Below are positions 8,204-16,122 of a stretch of 64,000 nt of DNA, in pieces. The notes under the pieces were generated by a model. The model had not been told where the DNA came from and searched no databases. It saw only the letters and a program-made list of their open reading frames with translations. The position numbers and the translations under genes are program-made. This DNA is from G965197405 sp965197405 (GTDB taxonomy: Bacteria; Chloroflexota; Dehalococcoidia; Lucifugimonadales; JAGWBF01). Numbering within the stretch: the stretch's first letter is position 1; each line of letters begins with the position of its first letter. The stretch covers positions 310,001 through 374,000 of the forward strand of contig OZ240206.1 of NCBI GenBank assembly GCA_965197405.1, in the 5' to 3' direction.

Positions 8204-9457
8204 GTGAATGAGCATCTAAGGGATACAAGCTCAACCCATAGCACCCGGCTCATCAAGGTTTTGCTGATTGAGGACGACCCCGATGACATCTTCCTGGTCA
8301 GGGACAACCTTGCCGAAGCCAGAGGCGCCAAGTTCGAGGTGGAATGTGCCGAACGCCTCTCCAGGGGACTGGACCGGCTCGCAGCAGGGGGGATTGACGT
8401 GGTCCTGCTGGACCTGTCACTTCCCGACAGCTCCGGCACCGAGACCTTCCTACAGGTGCACTCGGAAGCGCCGGAGGTGCCGATTGTGATGCTGACCGGT
8501 CTCGACGATGAGGGGACCGCCTTTCAGGCCGTTCAGGGTGGGGCCCAGGACTATCTGGTCAAAAGTCAGGTGGACAGCCCTTCGCTGGTGCGGTCCTTGC
8601 GCTATGCCGTTGAGCGGCATGACCTCTTGTCGGAGTTGGTCGCGCGCACCCAGGAGCTTTCCCGGATTAACTCAGAGCTTGAGTCCGAAATCAAAGAGCG
8701 CAAGCGGGTGGAGGAAGCGCTGGCCGCACAAGCCAACGAGCTAGAGCGCTCCAACAAAGAGTTGGAGCAGTTCGCATACATAGCATCCCACGACCTGCGG
8801 GAACCCCTGCGCATGGTCACCAGCTATGTGGAGATTCTCGCCGAGGACTACAAAGGGAAACTGGATAGCAGCGCCGATAGGTACATCGGCTACGCCGTGG
8901 ATGGGGCTAGTCGCATGACGACGCTGATTGACGATATTCTGGCCTTCTCTCGCGTGGGCACCCAGAGAAGGCCCCTTGAACCGACGGACTACAACGATAT
9001 TCTCCCCCAGGTCGTCGCCGGTCTCAAGATAGAAATCGAAGACAGCGGGGCGGTGGTGACCTGTGACGACCTGCCCACGGTGAACTGTGATTCCACGCTG
9101 GTGGAGCAGCTATTCCAGAACCTGATCAGCAACGGGATCAAGTTTCGCGGGGAGGACCCGCCTCATATTCATGTCTCCGCTTACAATAGCGGAGATGAGT
9201 GTGTTTTTTCAGTCCGAGATAACGGTATCGGAATCGAACCGAGGCATTACGAGCGCATCTTTCAGATGTTTCAGCGGCTGCACCATCGCTCCGAATACCC
9301 GGGGACTGGCATCGGGCTGGCTCTTTGTCATAAGATAGTGGAGCGTCACGGGGGACGAATCTGGCTGGAGTCAGAGATGGGTAAGGGTTCCACTTTCTAT
9401 TTCACGATCCCGGTACTAGAGAAAGGGGTAATCCACGATGACACTCGGAACGAATGA
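8204..9457 (+). CDS. receiver-histidine kinase fusion
   Basis: 417-aa protein. N-terminal receiver (about 10-135; IEDDPDDIFLVRDNL, Asp in DVVLLDLSLPDSSG, Lys in QDYLVKSQ), then a coiled-coil linker (about 145-190), HisKA (FAYIASHDLREPLRMV) and HATPase (NLISNGIKFRGED, DNGIGIEP, GTGIGLALCHKI). It has no sensory domain. It probably takes phosphate from an upstream kinase on its receiver and relays to one of the neighbouring receivers. GTG start, 57 nt after the previous gene; overlaps the next by 20 nt. Confidence 0.9.
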   Translation: MNEHLRDTSSTHSTRLIKVLLIEDDPDDIFLVRDNLAEARGAKFEVECAERLSRGLDRLAAGGIDVVLLDLSLPDSSGTETFLQVHSEAPEVPIVMLTGLDDEGTAFQAVQGGAQDYLVKSQVDSPSLVRSLRYAVERHDLLSELVARTQELSRINSELESEIKERKRVEEALAAQANELERSNKELEQFAYIASHDLREPLRMVTSYVEILAEDYKGKLDSSADRYIGYAVDGASRMTTLIDDILAFSRVGTQRRPLEPTDYNDILPQVVAGLKIEIEDSGAVVTCDDLPTVNCDSTLVEQLFQNLISNGIKFRGEDPPHIHVSAYNSGDECVFSVRDNGIGIEPRHYERIFQMFQRLHHRSEYPGTGIGLALCHKIVERHGGRIWLESEMGKGSTFYFTIPVLEKGVIHDDTRNE

Positions 9458-9956
9458 AAATCCGATTGAGATTCTCTTAGTAGAGGACAACCCTGGAGAC
9501 ATAGAGCTGGCCCAACGGGTCATAAATGGTGCTGAGATGAATTGCAGGGTATCTATGGCGGAAGATGGCGAGGTGGCAATGGCTTTTCTCCACAGGCAGG
9601 GCCAGTATGTAAATGCGCCTCGTCCGCACCTGATTCTGTTGGATTTGGCCATGCCCAAAAAAGACGGATTTGAGGTACTGGCCGAAATCAACGAGGACCC
9701 CGGTCTTAAAAGCATCCCCGTCATGATATTAACTTCGAGACAGTCCGACCGGGACCTCGTCCAATCCCTGGGTGTACCCCCCAGCCGTTACTCCGGCAAG
9801 CCGCTGGAGCTCACCCGGTTCAATATCATATTGAACCAGGCGAGGGCCGCTTCCACCCAGCCCCGGCAACCGGCAGCAGTGTCGCCAGCTCCGCAACCGG
9901 CTGCTGAGCAAGAGCAACCAAAGAAGTCTCGAAAATGGTGGTGGCCTTTCGGATAA
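9438..9956 (+). CDS. single-domain response regulator with Pro/Gln tail
   Basis: 172-aa receiver (acidic pair VEDNPGDIEL, Asp LILLDLAMPKKDG, Thr MILTSRQSD). The conserved Lys region reads SRYSGKPLELTRF. A 40-residue tail rich in Pro, Gln and Ala ends in KKSRKWWWPFG, an aromatic basic tip that could touch membrane or protein. ATG start, with AAAGGGG upstream, overlaps the previous gene. Confidence 0.88.
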   Translation: MTLGTNENPIEILLVEDNPGDIELAQRVINGAEMNCRVSMAEDGEVAMAFLHRQGQYVNAPRPHLILLDLAMPKKDGFEVLAEINEDPGLKSIPVMILTSRQSDRDLVQSLGVPPSRYSGKPLELTRFNIILNQARAASTQPRQPAAVSPAPQPAAEQEQPKKSRKWWWPFG

Positions 9957-10095
9957 GAGGGTGTTTTCCAAGGTGTTGCCCCTTAGGACCTTCTCTCCCG
10001 TCAAGGGAGAGGATTGAGGCGAGGGTGATGAGTGTTACGTCAAGAGCACGACGCCTGAGAAAACGAGCAAAAGGGTTGGAACAACTCCCCCTCAT

Positions 10096-10122
10096 CCCTT
10101 CGGCAAGCTCGGGCCAGGCTCT
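10096..10122 (+). repeat. 27-nt repeat module ending CAGGCTCT, diverged intergenic copy
   Basis: 27 nt beginning CCCTTCGGC and ending GGGCCAGGCTCT, between two receiver genes. Length and the terminal CAGGCTCT match the hairpin modules inserted in transposase genes at 55.6, 56.4, 56.9 and 58.1 kb. The hairpin here is weak, so this may be a relative or a decayed copy. Confidence 0.4.
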
Positions 10123-10201
10123 AACCTTTTCCCACCAGGGGAGAAGGCACTTTGGAAACGGCCACAATGCCGATGCTGCCGGAATATGGAGGTGACTTGA
10201 A

Positions 10202-10651
10202 GTGACACTGGGAAAGGCCGACCGACCAGTCCAGATCCTGCTGGTAGAAGACAATCCGGCGGACGCGGAGTTGACCGAGCGGGCCCTTAACAATTCAGGG
10301 TATCACCATAACCTGACCGTGGCGGCAGACGGCGAGGAGGCGATGTCATTCCTTTATGGACACGGCATATACGCGACCGCATCCCGCCCCGATCTGATTC
10401 TCCTGGACCTGAAGCTGCCCAAGAAAGACGGCCTTGAGGTCCTCGAGGAAATCAAAACGGACCCCGACCTGAAGGTCATCCCCGTCATCATCCTCACCTC
10501 GTCCGGGGCACAAAATGACCTGCTCAAGTCCTACGGACTGGCTGCCAATAGCTACATCAGAAAGCCCATGAACCCAAGGGTATTCTACAAGATGATAAGC
10601 GGGGTCCTCGATTACTGGATCAAGCTTTCCGAGATACCATCTGAGCAGTAG
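10202..10651 (+). CDS. single-domain response regulator (Rcp1-like)
   Basis: 149-aa receiver. Acidic pair VEDNPADAEL, Asp LILLDLKLPKKDG, Thr/Ser IILTSSGAQND, Lys SYIRKPMNPRVF. GTG start with GGAGGTGA 9-10 nt upstream. The 245-bp gap before it carries an inverted, REP-like sequence. Probably another phospho-acceptor for the two kinases upstream. Confidence 0.9.
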   Translation: MTLGKADRPVQILLVEDNPADAELTERALNNSGYHHNLTVAADGEEAMSFLYGHGIYATASRPDLILLDLKLPKKDGLEVLEEIKTDPDLKVIPVIILTSSGAQNDLLKSYGLAANSYIRKPMNPRVFYKMISGVLDYWIKLSEIPSEQ

Positions 10652-10748
10652 AGCAATCAAGTAATCGAGCCGGCCTCTGCGCTCCCGGTGAATGGGGAAA
10701 TGCGTCCGGAAGTCACTGATTTGCCATTCAACCACCAAGGACGGCGCC

Positions 10749-11600
10749 ATGTACAACCGCAAACTACATATACTCCTCGTTGAGGACGACGCGGACGACT
10801 ACGTCATTACCCGCGACCTGCTCTCCGAAATCGAGGATATAGTGTTCGAGTTGGACTGGGTGTCGAGCTATGACGCGGCCCTGGAGGAGATTAAGCGGGA
10901 CCATCACGACGTCTACCTTCTCGACTACCGCCTTGGCGCGCACAACGGTCTCGACCTCCTGAAGCAAGCCATTGCAAACGGCTGCAAGGCGCCTATGATT
11001 CTATTGACCGGCCAGGGTGACAGGGAAGTGGACATCGAGGCGATGAACGCCGGAGCGGATGAATACCTGGTCAAGGGCCGGATTGATTCACTGCACTTGG
11101 AGCGCTCAATTCGCTACGCCTTTGAGCGCCGCCGGCTGCTGATGGAGATAGAGCGGCGCGAGCGGGAGCTGGAAGTCCGCTCCCTGGAGCAGATTTCTCA
11201 TCCCGCCGGACCGGCTGTCTTGTCCCAAGAAACGATAAGTACCCTGCCACTCAGAGAGGCCATGCCCGAGACCTTCGAGGAGCTGGTCCACCGGTATGGA
11301 AACCTGCTGGATACCGTTCTGGAGCAGGACGTATCCGAGGAGTACAATATCTCCGAGGAGCTTAGTGGAATAGGAACGCAGCTAGGAGCGCTGAACGTTG
11401 AAGCTGCCGACGTGGTGGCGATTCACACCGAAGCCTTCAAGCGAAGGCTTCGAGACGATAGGTCTCAGAGGGCCCAGGCCTATATGCGAGAGAGCCGTCT
11501 CATGGTCATAGAGCTTATGGGCAAGCTGGTCTCCTTCTATAGAGATAGCTCCTTGGGCATTCGAGCGCCTCAGCCGAGCAAAGACGAAGCAAAGCAGTAG
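10749..11600 (+). CDS. receiver protein with C-terminal helical domain
   Basis: 283-aa protein. N-terminal receiver (VEDDADDYVITRDLL, Asp in VYLLDYRLGAHNG, Thr MILLTGQGD, Lys EYLVKGRID). It continues into a coiled coil (FERRRLLMEIERREREL), then about 130 residues of acidic helix-rich sequence with no DNA-binding or enzymatic motif that I recognise. The second half resembles the KaiA/phosphatase-like RsbU-N helical type only in general composition, so I leave it unassigned. ATG at 10749 has AAGGA upstream and is preferred to an in-frame ATG 57 nt earlier. Confidence 0.85.
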   Translation: MYNRKLHILLVEDDADDYVITRDLLSEIEDIVFELDWVSSYDAALEEIKRDHHDVYLLDYRLGAHNGLDLLKQAIANGCKAPMILLTGQGDREVDIEAMNAGADEYLVKGRIDSLHLERSIRYAFERRRLLMEIERRERELEVRSLEQISHPAGPAVLSQETISTLPLREAMPETFEELVHRYGNLLDTVLEQDVSEEYNISEELSGIGTQLGALNVEAADVVAIHTEAFKRRLRDDRSQRAQAYMRESRLMVIELMGKLVSFYRDSSLGIRAPQPSKDEAKQ

Positions 11601-11643
11601 AAGCCGTAACACGAAAGCCGGAGCCGGGCCGGGCCTGTAGTCC

Positions 11644-11877
11644 GTGGCGATTGAGGAGGTCCCCGCTACCTTGATTGTCTGCCACTGCTTCAAAGTGTCG
11701 GATAGAGAAATCCGGCTGACAATAGAGTTGGGAGCCAGAGACGTTGAGGCGGTCGGCGACGGGTGCGGAGCCGGCTGGGGCTGCGGCGGGTGCCATGAAT
11801 CCATTCAGAAGATGATCGAGAAAGCCATCAGGAAGATCGAGAAGAGCAGCAGCAAAAGGGCCGGCAGCAAAGGTTGA
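11644..11877 (+). CDS. BFD-like [2Fe-2S] protein
   Basis: 77-aa protein with cysteines arranged as bacterioferritin-associated ferredoxins: VCHCFKVSDREI near the N-terminus and GCGAGWGCGGC in the middle, followed by a Lys-rich C-terminus. In known systems Bfd docks on bacterioferritin and passes electrons to release stored iron. The bacterioferritin gene starts 45 nt downstream, which supports this role. The start is uncertain: GTG at 11644 lacks a clear Shine-Dalgarno, and a TTG at 11671 is possible. The extra Gly-Cys pair before the CxxC is unusual. Confidence 0.75.
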   Translation: MAIEEVPATLIVCHCFKVSDREIRLTIELGARDVEAVGDGCGAGWGCGGCHESIQKMIEKAIRKIEKSSSKRAGSKG

Positions 11878-11922
11878 GAGGTCCACTACTTTATGAAGCT
11901 CAAAGAGGGATAAGGAGGAATA

Positions 11923-12399
11923 GTGAAAGGGCATGACGACATCATAGACCTGCTAAACGAAATTCTCACCGCAGAGTTGACCACGATTAACGTGTACTTC
12001 CTGCATGCGCGCATGTGCCAGAATTGGGGCTACGACCGGATGTGGGCGAAGATAAGAGAGGAGTCCATAGATGAGATGCGCCACGCGGATGCCCTCATCG
12101 AGCGCATTCTGCACCTTGAAGGTCTGCCCAATCTACAGCGTTTGGGAAGCGTAAGCATCGGAGAAACTGTGCCCGAGCAGCTTCAGATTTCCCTGGGATT
12201 CGAGAGGGCCAGCATAACGAAGCTGAACCAGGGCATCGAGCTTTGCCGCAATCTCGGCGACAATGGCAGCCGTGAACTGCTGGAGGAGCTTCTCGAAGGG
12301 TCGGAGCAGTCCGAGGCCTGGTTTGAAGCGCAGCTTACCCTGATTAACCAGGTTGGAGAAGCGAACTACCTGGCACGGCAAATCTTGAAGGACGAATAG
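11923..12399 (+). CDS. bfr: bacterioferritin, ferroxidase site apparently incomplete
   Basis: 158-aa ferritin-fold protein, close in length to E. coli Bfr. Conserved residues include Glu in AELTTINVYFLHARM, Glu-x-x-His with the haem-ligand Met in SIDEMRHAD, and Glu in LGFERASI. Where E. coli has DEEGHIDW (Glu127 and His130 of the diiron site), this protein has GSEQSEAW, so both ligands are replaced by Ser. This chain may store iron without oxidising it, or assemble with a second Bfr chain. GTG start with AAGGAGG four nt upstream. Confidence 0.88.
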   Translation: MKGHDDIIDLLNEILTAELTTINVYFLHARMCQNWGYDRMWAKIREESIDEMRHADALIERILHLEGLPNLQRLGSVSIGETVPEQLQISLGFERASITKLNQGIELCRNLGDNGSRELLEELLEGSEQSEAWFEAQLTLINQVGEANYLARQILKDE

Positions 12400-12490
12400 T
12401 GTTGAAAAATGGTGTACCCACATAGGCCGCCCTGACATTGCCATGAAAATAGCCTGACCCCTATCCGATGTCATTACCATGAAAATAGGG

Positions 12491-12533
12491 TTTTCATCCC
12501 CTTACTTGGCCTTCGCAAGGCCATAGGCGATTA
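12491..12533. repeat. REP-like repeat, copy B
   Basis: TTTTCATCCCCTTAC followed by the inverted TGGCCTTCGCAAGGCCA, which forms a perfect short hairpin, and GGCGATTA. First of three copies in the 485-bp gap between bfr and the dehydrogenase. Confidence 0.7.
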
Positions 12534-12609
12534 CTACGAAAATGCCCTTCGTCACACCCGTGAAAGCGGGTATCCACGTCCCCGACGCCTCTTGGACTCC
12601 TGCTTCCGC

Positions 12610-12635
12610 AGAGCCTGCCCCTGCGAAAGCAGGGG
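12610..12635. repeat. hairpin module with AGAGCCTG tail, intergenic copy
   Basis: AGAGCCTG followed by the stem CCCCTGC / GCAGGGG with a GAAA loop. The tail matches the 27-nt modules inside transposase genes at 55.6-58.1 kb, while the stem differs but still pairs, so base pairing is conserved although the sequence is not. Confidence 0.6.
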
Positions 12636-12660
12636 AGTGACGCTGGGAAGGCTGGCCGCT

Positions 12661-12705
12661 ATTTTCATCCCCTTATGTGGCCTCACAAGGCCATAGGCAA
12701 TTCCG
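12661..12705. repeat. REP-like repeat, copy C
   Basis: ATTTTCATCCCCTTATG followed by TGGCCTCACAAGGCCA and TAGGCAATTCCG. It runs into a second repeat type, CGCAGCGAGGAATCT, whose inverted partner AGATTCCTCACTTCG...GCTGCGTTCGGAAT lies at about 12755-12788, so 12699-12790 can fold as a long imperfect hairpin. Confidence 0.7.
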
Positions 12706-12826
12706 AGCGCAGCGAGGAATCTAAAACTCTGTGCTCTCGAATAAGGCTGCACTTGAGATTCCTCACTTCGTTTCGCTGCGTTCGGAATAACATGCGGTGA
12801 GGCTTGTATTAGTATGAAAATCGGCT

Positions 12827-12872
12827 ATTTTCATCCTCTTACGTGGCCTCGGCAAGGCCATAAGCAATTCCG
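12827..12872. repeat. REP-like repeat, copy D
   Basis: ATTTTCATCCTCTTACG with TGGCCTCGGCAAGGCCA and TAAGCAATTCCG, ending 12 nt before the start codon of the dehydrogenase gene. It may therefore lie in that gene's 5' untranslated region. Confidence 0.7.
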
Positions 12873-12884
12873 AAGCAGATTGAA

Positions 12885-13880
12885 ATGACAAGCTTTACCA
12901 GGCCCAAAGTATTCGTGACCCGTCTTATGGACCAGGATGCCCTGGACATGATAGCCGAGGCGTCGGATATGGAGGTATGGCCCGGAGAGTATCCCCCGTC
13001 TCCCCAGGTCCTTCGAGAGAGCCTGCGTGACACGGAGGCCGTGCTCACCAACATCATGGACCGTGTGGATAGCGCCTTGCTGGATGCATCGCCGCGCCTC
13101 AAGGTGGTCAGCCAGATAGCGGTGGGCGTGGACAATATAGATGTGGCGGAAGCCACCCTCCGAGGCATTCCTGTGGGCTACACCCCCGGAGTCCTGTCCA
13201 AGGCCACCGCCGACCACGCCTTCGCACTGCTTATGGCGTCGGCCCGGCGCCTGGTGGAGACCGAGCGGTGGACCAGGGCGGGCAACTGGAAGGTGGCCTA
13301 TCACCCCATGTACTGGCTGGGGGCGGATGTCAGTGAAGCGACCATCGGTATCATTGGCATGGGCAAAATAGGGCTGGAGATGGTGAAGCGCGCCCTTGGC
13401 TTCGATATGAAGGTGCTTTATTATTCTCTCACCCGAAAACGGGAGGAAGAGGAACGTTACAGGATGGAGTACGTTGACCTCGCCACCCTGCTGGGAAGCT
13501 CCGATTTCGTCACTCTGCACGTTCCCCTCACGCCGGAGACACGTTACCTGATAGGGGAAAATGAGATGGCTGCCATGAAGCCCTCCGGCATCCTCATCAA
13601 CGCCTCTCGTGGTCCGGTGGTGGACCCCAGAGCGCTTTACAAGGCCCTCAAGGAGGGCTGGATAAGAGCGGCGGCGCTGGATGTCACGGACCCGGAGCCT
13701 ATACCCTCCGACGACCCACTCCTCACCCTCGACAACCTGATAGTCACGCCCCACATAGGGAGCGCTTCCGAAGGGTCGCGAAAGAGCATCTGCCTGCTTG
13801 CCGCAAGGAACCTCCTGGCCGGACTCAAGGGAGAGCGGCTGGTGCACTGCTTCAACCCGGAAGTGTATGGGTCCGAGTGA
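12885..13880 (+). CDS. D-2-hydroxyacid dehydrogenase (glyoxylate/hydroxypyruvate reductase type)
   Basis: 331-aa NAD(P)-dependent reductase of 2-oxo acids. N-terminal substrate domain with VVSQIAVGVDNIDV, nucleotide-binding domain with IGIIGMGKIGLEM, catalytic Arg in INASRGPVVD, Glu in VTDPEPIP and His in VTPHIGSASE. GMGKIG with no Asp soon after is compatible with NADP preference, though this is not decisive. ATG start lies directly after REP copy D; no strong Shine-Dalgarno is visible. Confidence 0.9.
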   Translation: MTSFTRPKVFVTRLMDQDALDMIAEASDMEVWPGEYPPSPQVLRESLRDTEAVLTNIMDRVDSALLDASPRLKVVSQIAVGVDNIDVAEATLRGIPVGYTPGVLSKATADHAFALLMASARRLVETERWTRAGNWKVAYHPMYWLGADVSEATIGIIGMGKIGLEMVKRALGFDMKVLYYSLTRKREEEERYRMEYVDLATLLGSSDFVTLHVPLTPETRYLIGENEMAAMKPSGILINASRGPVVDPRALYKALKEGWIRAAALDVTDPEPIPSDDPLLTLDNLIVTPHIGSASEGSRKSICLLAARNLLAGLKGERLVHCFNPEVYGSE

Positions 13881-13966
13881 CTTATCTAGCTGGCTCAACA
13901 TCGTCAGACCGTGGTAAGGCACGACGTGTAACACAGGCTGGGCAGTAGCAGCTTTGGCGGTCTCTA

Positions 13967-14775
13967 GTACTCAGCATCCCTATGCCCGTGTCCCGGGCCG
14001 TGCAGAGGTAAGTAACTGCTTGTTACTTGGTAGCATCCACCCCGAGACGGTGCGCAAGACGCTGAAAAAACCAACTCAAGCCTTGGCTGAAAGAGTGTTG
14101 GTGCATCCCGCCGGAAGGCAATGCGGACTTTGTGTGAGCGATGGAAGATGTGCTGGAGGTATACCAGCGCCCCTGTGGGGACACTGAAGTGTTGGTGTGC
14201 CTGGATGAAACCAGCAAACAACAGGTGAAGGAGACGCGGGCGCCGCGACTGGCTCGGCCCGGTGCGGCCAGCGGGTACGATTACGAGTATAAGCGCAACG
14301 GGGTCAGCAACCTTTTCATGCTGTTTGCGCCGTTGGAAGGATGGCGGCGGGTCGGAGTGACGGACCGGCGGACGAAAGTGGACTGGGCGCACCAGGTGAA
14401 GAAGTTGGTGGACCAGGACTACCCGGACAAGGACCGGATTGTGCTGGTGATGGACAACTTGAACACGCATCATCCGGCCTCGTTATACGAGGCGTTCGAG
14501 CCGATGGAAGCGCGGCGCATTGCGGAGCGTCTGGAGATTCACTACACCCCCAAGCATGGGAGTTGGCTGAACATGGCTGAAATTGAGATCGGAGTGCTGG
14601 CCCAGCAGTGCTTGGACCGCCGGATTCCCGATCAAGAGGCGCTGCGCCGGGAAGTTGCCGCCTGGCAGGACCAGCGCAACCGGGACATGGCGCGAGTGGA
14701 CTGGCGCTTCACCACCGCCGATGCACTCATCAAACTGAAGTCTCTTTACCCAGCAATCCCAAATAGCTGAACTAC
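13967..14775 (+). mobile_element. IS630-family element, internally deleted
   Basis: 809 bp between two CTAG sites (TA at 13965-13966 and 14776-14777), the target of IS630 elements. Ends are GTACTCAGC on the left and GCTGAACTAC on the right. Intact relatives in this window (54736, 55995) are about 1.25 kb. Nearly all of the first reading frame is missing here, while both ends and most of the catalytic domain remain. Confidence 0.65.
14030..14770 (+). pseudogene. IS630 transposase remnant
   Basis: Begins inside the HTH domain (HPETVRKTLKK), passes the A6 slippery run, then continues in the next frame. A TGA stands where relatives encode Cys just before AMEDVLEVY. The open part (14141-14770) keeps the catalytic residues: CLDETSKQQ, VMDNLNTHHPASLYE and SWLNMAEIEIG. 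The missing N-terminal DNA-binding domain means it cannot act alone. Confidence 0.85.
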
Positions 14776-14817
14776 TAGGTAGCAGACCGACGGAAGGCAC
14801 GGCAGAGCAGAAGCATA

Positions 14818-16122
14818 GTGAAAGTCCTTCAAGTGATTCATGGCTACCCGATGCGGTACAACGCGGGCTCCGAGGTGTATACCCAGGGCTTGGCGCAGGT
14901 GCTTGCCGAACGCCATGAGGTGCACGTCTTTACCAGGCAGGAGAACGCCTTCCTTCCCGAGTATGCGATGCAGCGCGAGGCCGACCCTTCCGACTCTCGA
15001 ATCACGCTTCACGTAATCAACATGGCGAGGGCGCGGGACGGATACCGACACGCCGCAGTGGACCAAGCCTTCGCCCGCCTATTGGATGAGGTTCGCCCGG
15101 AAGTGGTCCATATAGGACACTTGAACCACCTGTCCACCTCTCTCGTGTTCGAGGCGAGAGCGCGACGGATTCCCGTCGTATTCACGCTTCACGATTACTG
15201 GCTGATGTGTCCGAGGGGCCAGTTCATCCAGATGTACCCGCAGGACGCTACCGACGTCTGGGCGGTCTGCGATGGGCAGGACGACAGGAAGTGCGCCGTC
15301 CGCTGCTACGTGCGCTACTTCTCGGGCGGGGAAGACGAGTACGAGGACGATGCGGCCTACTGGACGGGATGGGTGGGCCGACGAATGGAACATGTCCGCG
15401 AGGTGTGCGACGCTGTCGATATGTTCATTGCGCCGTCCAGGTATCTTCTGCGGCGGTTCAGAGATGACTTCGGCATCCCCGACCGGAAACTCGCATACCT
15501 CGACTACGGCTTCCACCGGCAGCGCATGGAGGGCCGGAGTAGAATACGGGGTGAGCCGTTCACGTTCGGCTACATTGGGACACACATACCGGCGAAGGGA
15601 GTCAACCATCTCATAGAGTCCTTTGGAAAAGTCTCCTCCAGTCCTAGGCTCCGAATCTGGGGACGCCACCGGGGCGTCGAGACCGAGGGACTGAAGGTGT
15701 TGGCGCGAAGCCTGCCCGGCTCAGCGGGAAGCCGCATCGAGTGGATGGGAGAGTACAGGAACCAGGATATCGTTTCCGACGTATTCAACCGCTGCGACGC
15801 AATCGTCGTCCCTTCGATCTGGGCGGAGAACTCTCCCCTCGTCATTCACGAGGCGTTGCAGGCCAGGGTTCCCGTGATAACCGCCGACTACGGCGGAATG
15901 GCGGAGTACGTCCATCCCGAGCGGAATGGCCTGCTCTTCGCCCATCGCGACCCACGCTCCCTCGCGGAGCAGATGCAGAGACTGACCAAGGATCCACAGA
16001 TGGCAAGGCGGCTGGGCAGAAGGGGCTACGTGCAGTCGGACGACGGGAACGTCCCGGACATGGTGGAGCACTCCCTTTCTGTGGAGAGAATTTATGACAG
16101 ACTGATAAACGGAGGCGAATGA
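14818..16122 (+). CDS. glycosyltransferase family 4
   Basis: 434-aa GT-B enzyme. N-terminal acceptor domain starts KVLQVIHGYPMRYNAGSEVYTQ; a Cys-containing insertion (MCPRGQFIQMYP to CAVRCYVRYFSG) follows VVFTLHDYWL. The C-terminal nucleotide-sugar domain has FGYIGTHIPAKGVNHLIESF and the E-x7-E motif in SIWAENSPLVIHEALQARVPVI. It transfers a sugar in the cytoplasm; substrate unknown. GTG start. Its stop overlaps the radical SAM gene by 4 nt, the first of four coupled genes to 19572. Confidence 0.9.
   Translation: MKVLQVIHGYPMRYNAGSEVYTQGLAQVLAERHEVHVFTRQENAFLPEYAMQREADPSDSRITLHVINMARARDGYRHAAVDQAFARLLDEVRPEVVHIGHLNHLSTSLVFEARARRIPVVFTLHDYWLMCPRGQFIQMYPQDATDVWAVCDGQDDRKCAVRCYVRYFSGGEDEYEDDAAYWTGWVGRRMEHVREVCDAVDMFIAPSRYLLRRFRDDFGIPDRKLAYLDYGFHRQRMEGRSRIRGEPFTFGYIGTHIPAKGVNHLIESFGKVSSSPRLRIWGRHRGVETEGLKVLARSLPGSAGSRIEWMGEYRNQDIVSDVFNRCDAIVVPSIWAENSPLVIHEALQARVPVITADYGGMAEYVHPERNGLLFAHRDPRSLAEQMQRLTKDPQMARRLGRRGYVQSDDGNVPDMVEHSLSVERIYDRLINGGE

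Noticed and set aside
14130..14141. TGA at a Cys position in the IS630 remnant read as selenocysteine, given selA nearby
   Set aside because: The element is already deleted and frameshifted, no SECIS-like hairpin was seen, and a simple TGC-to-TGA change is enough.
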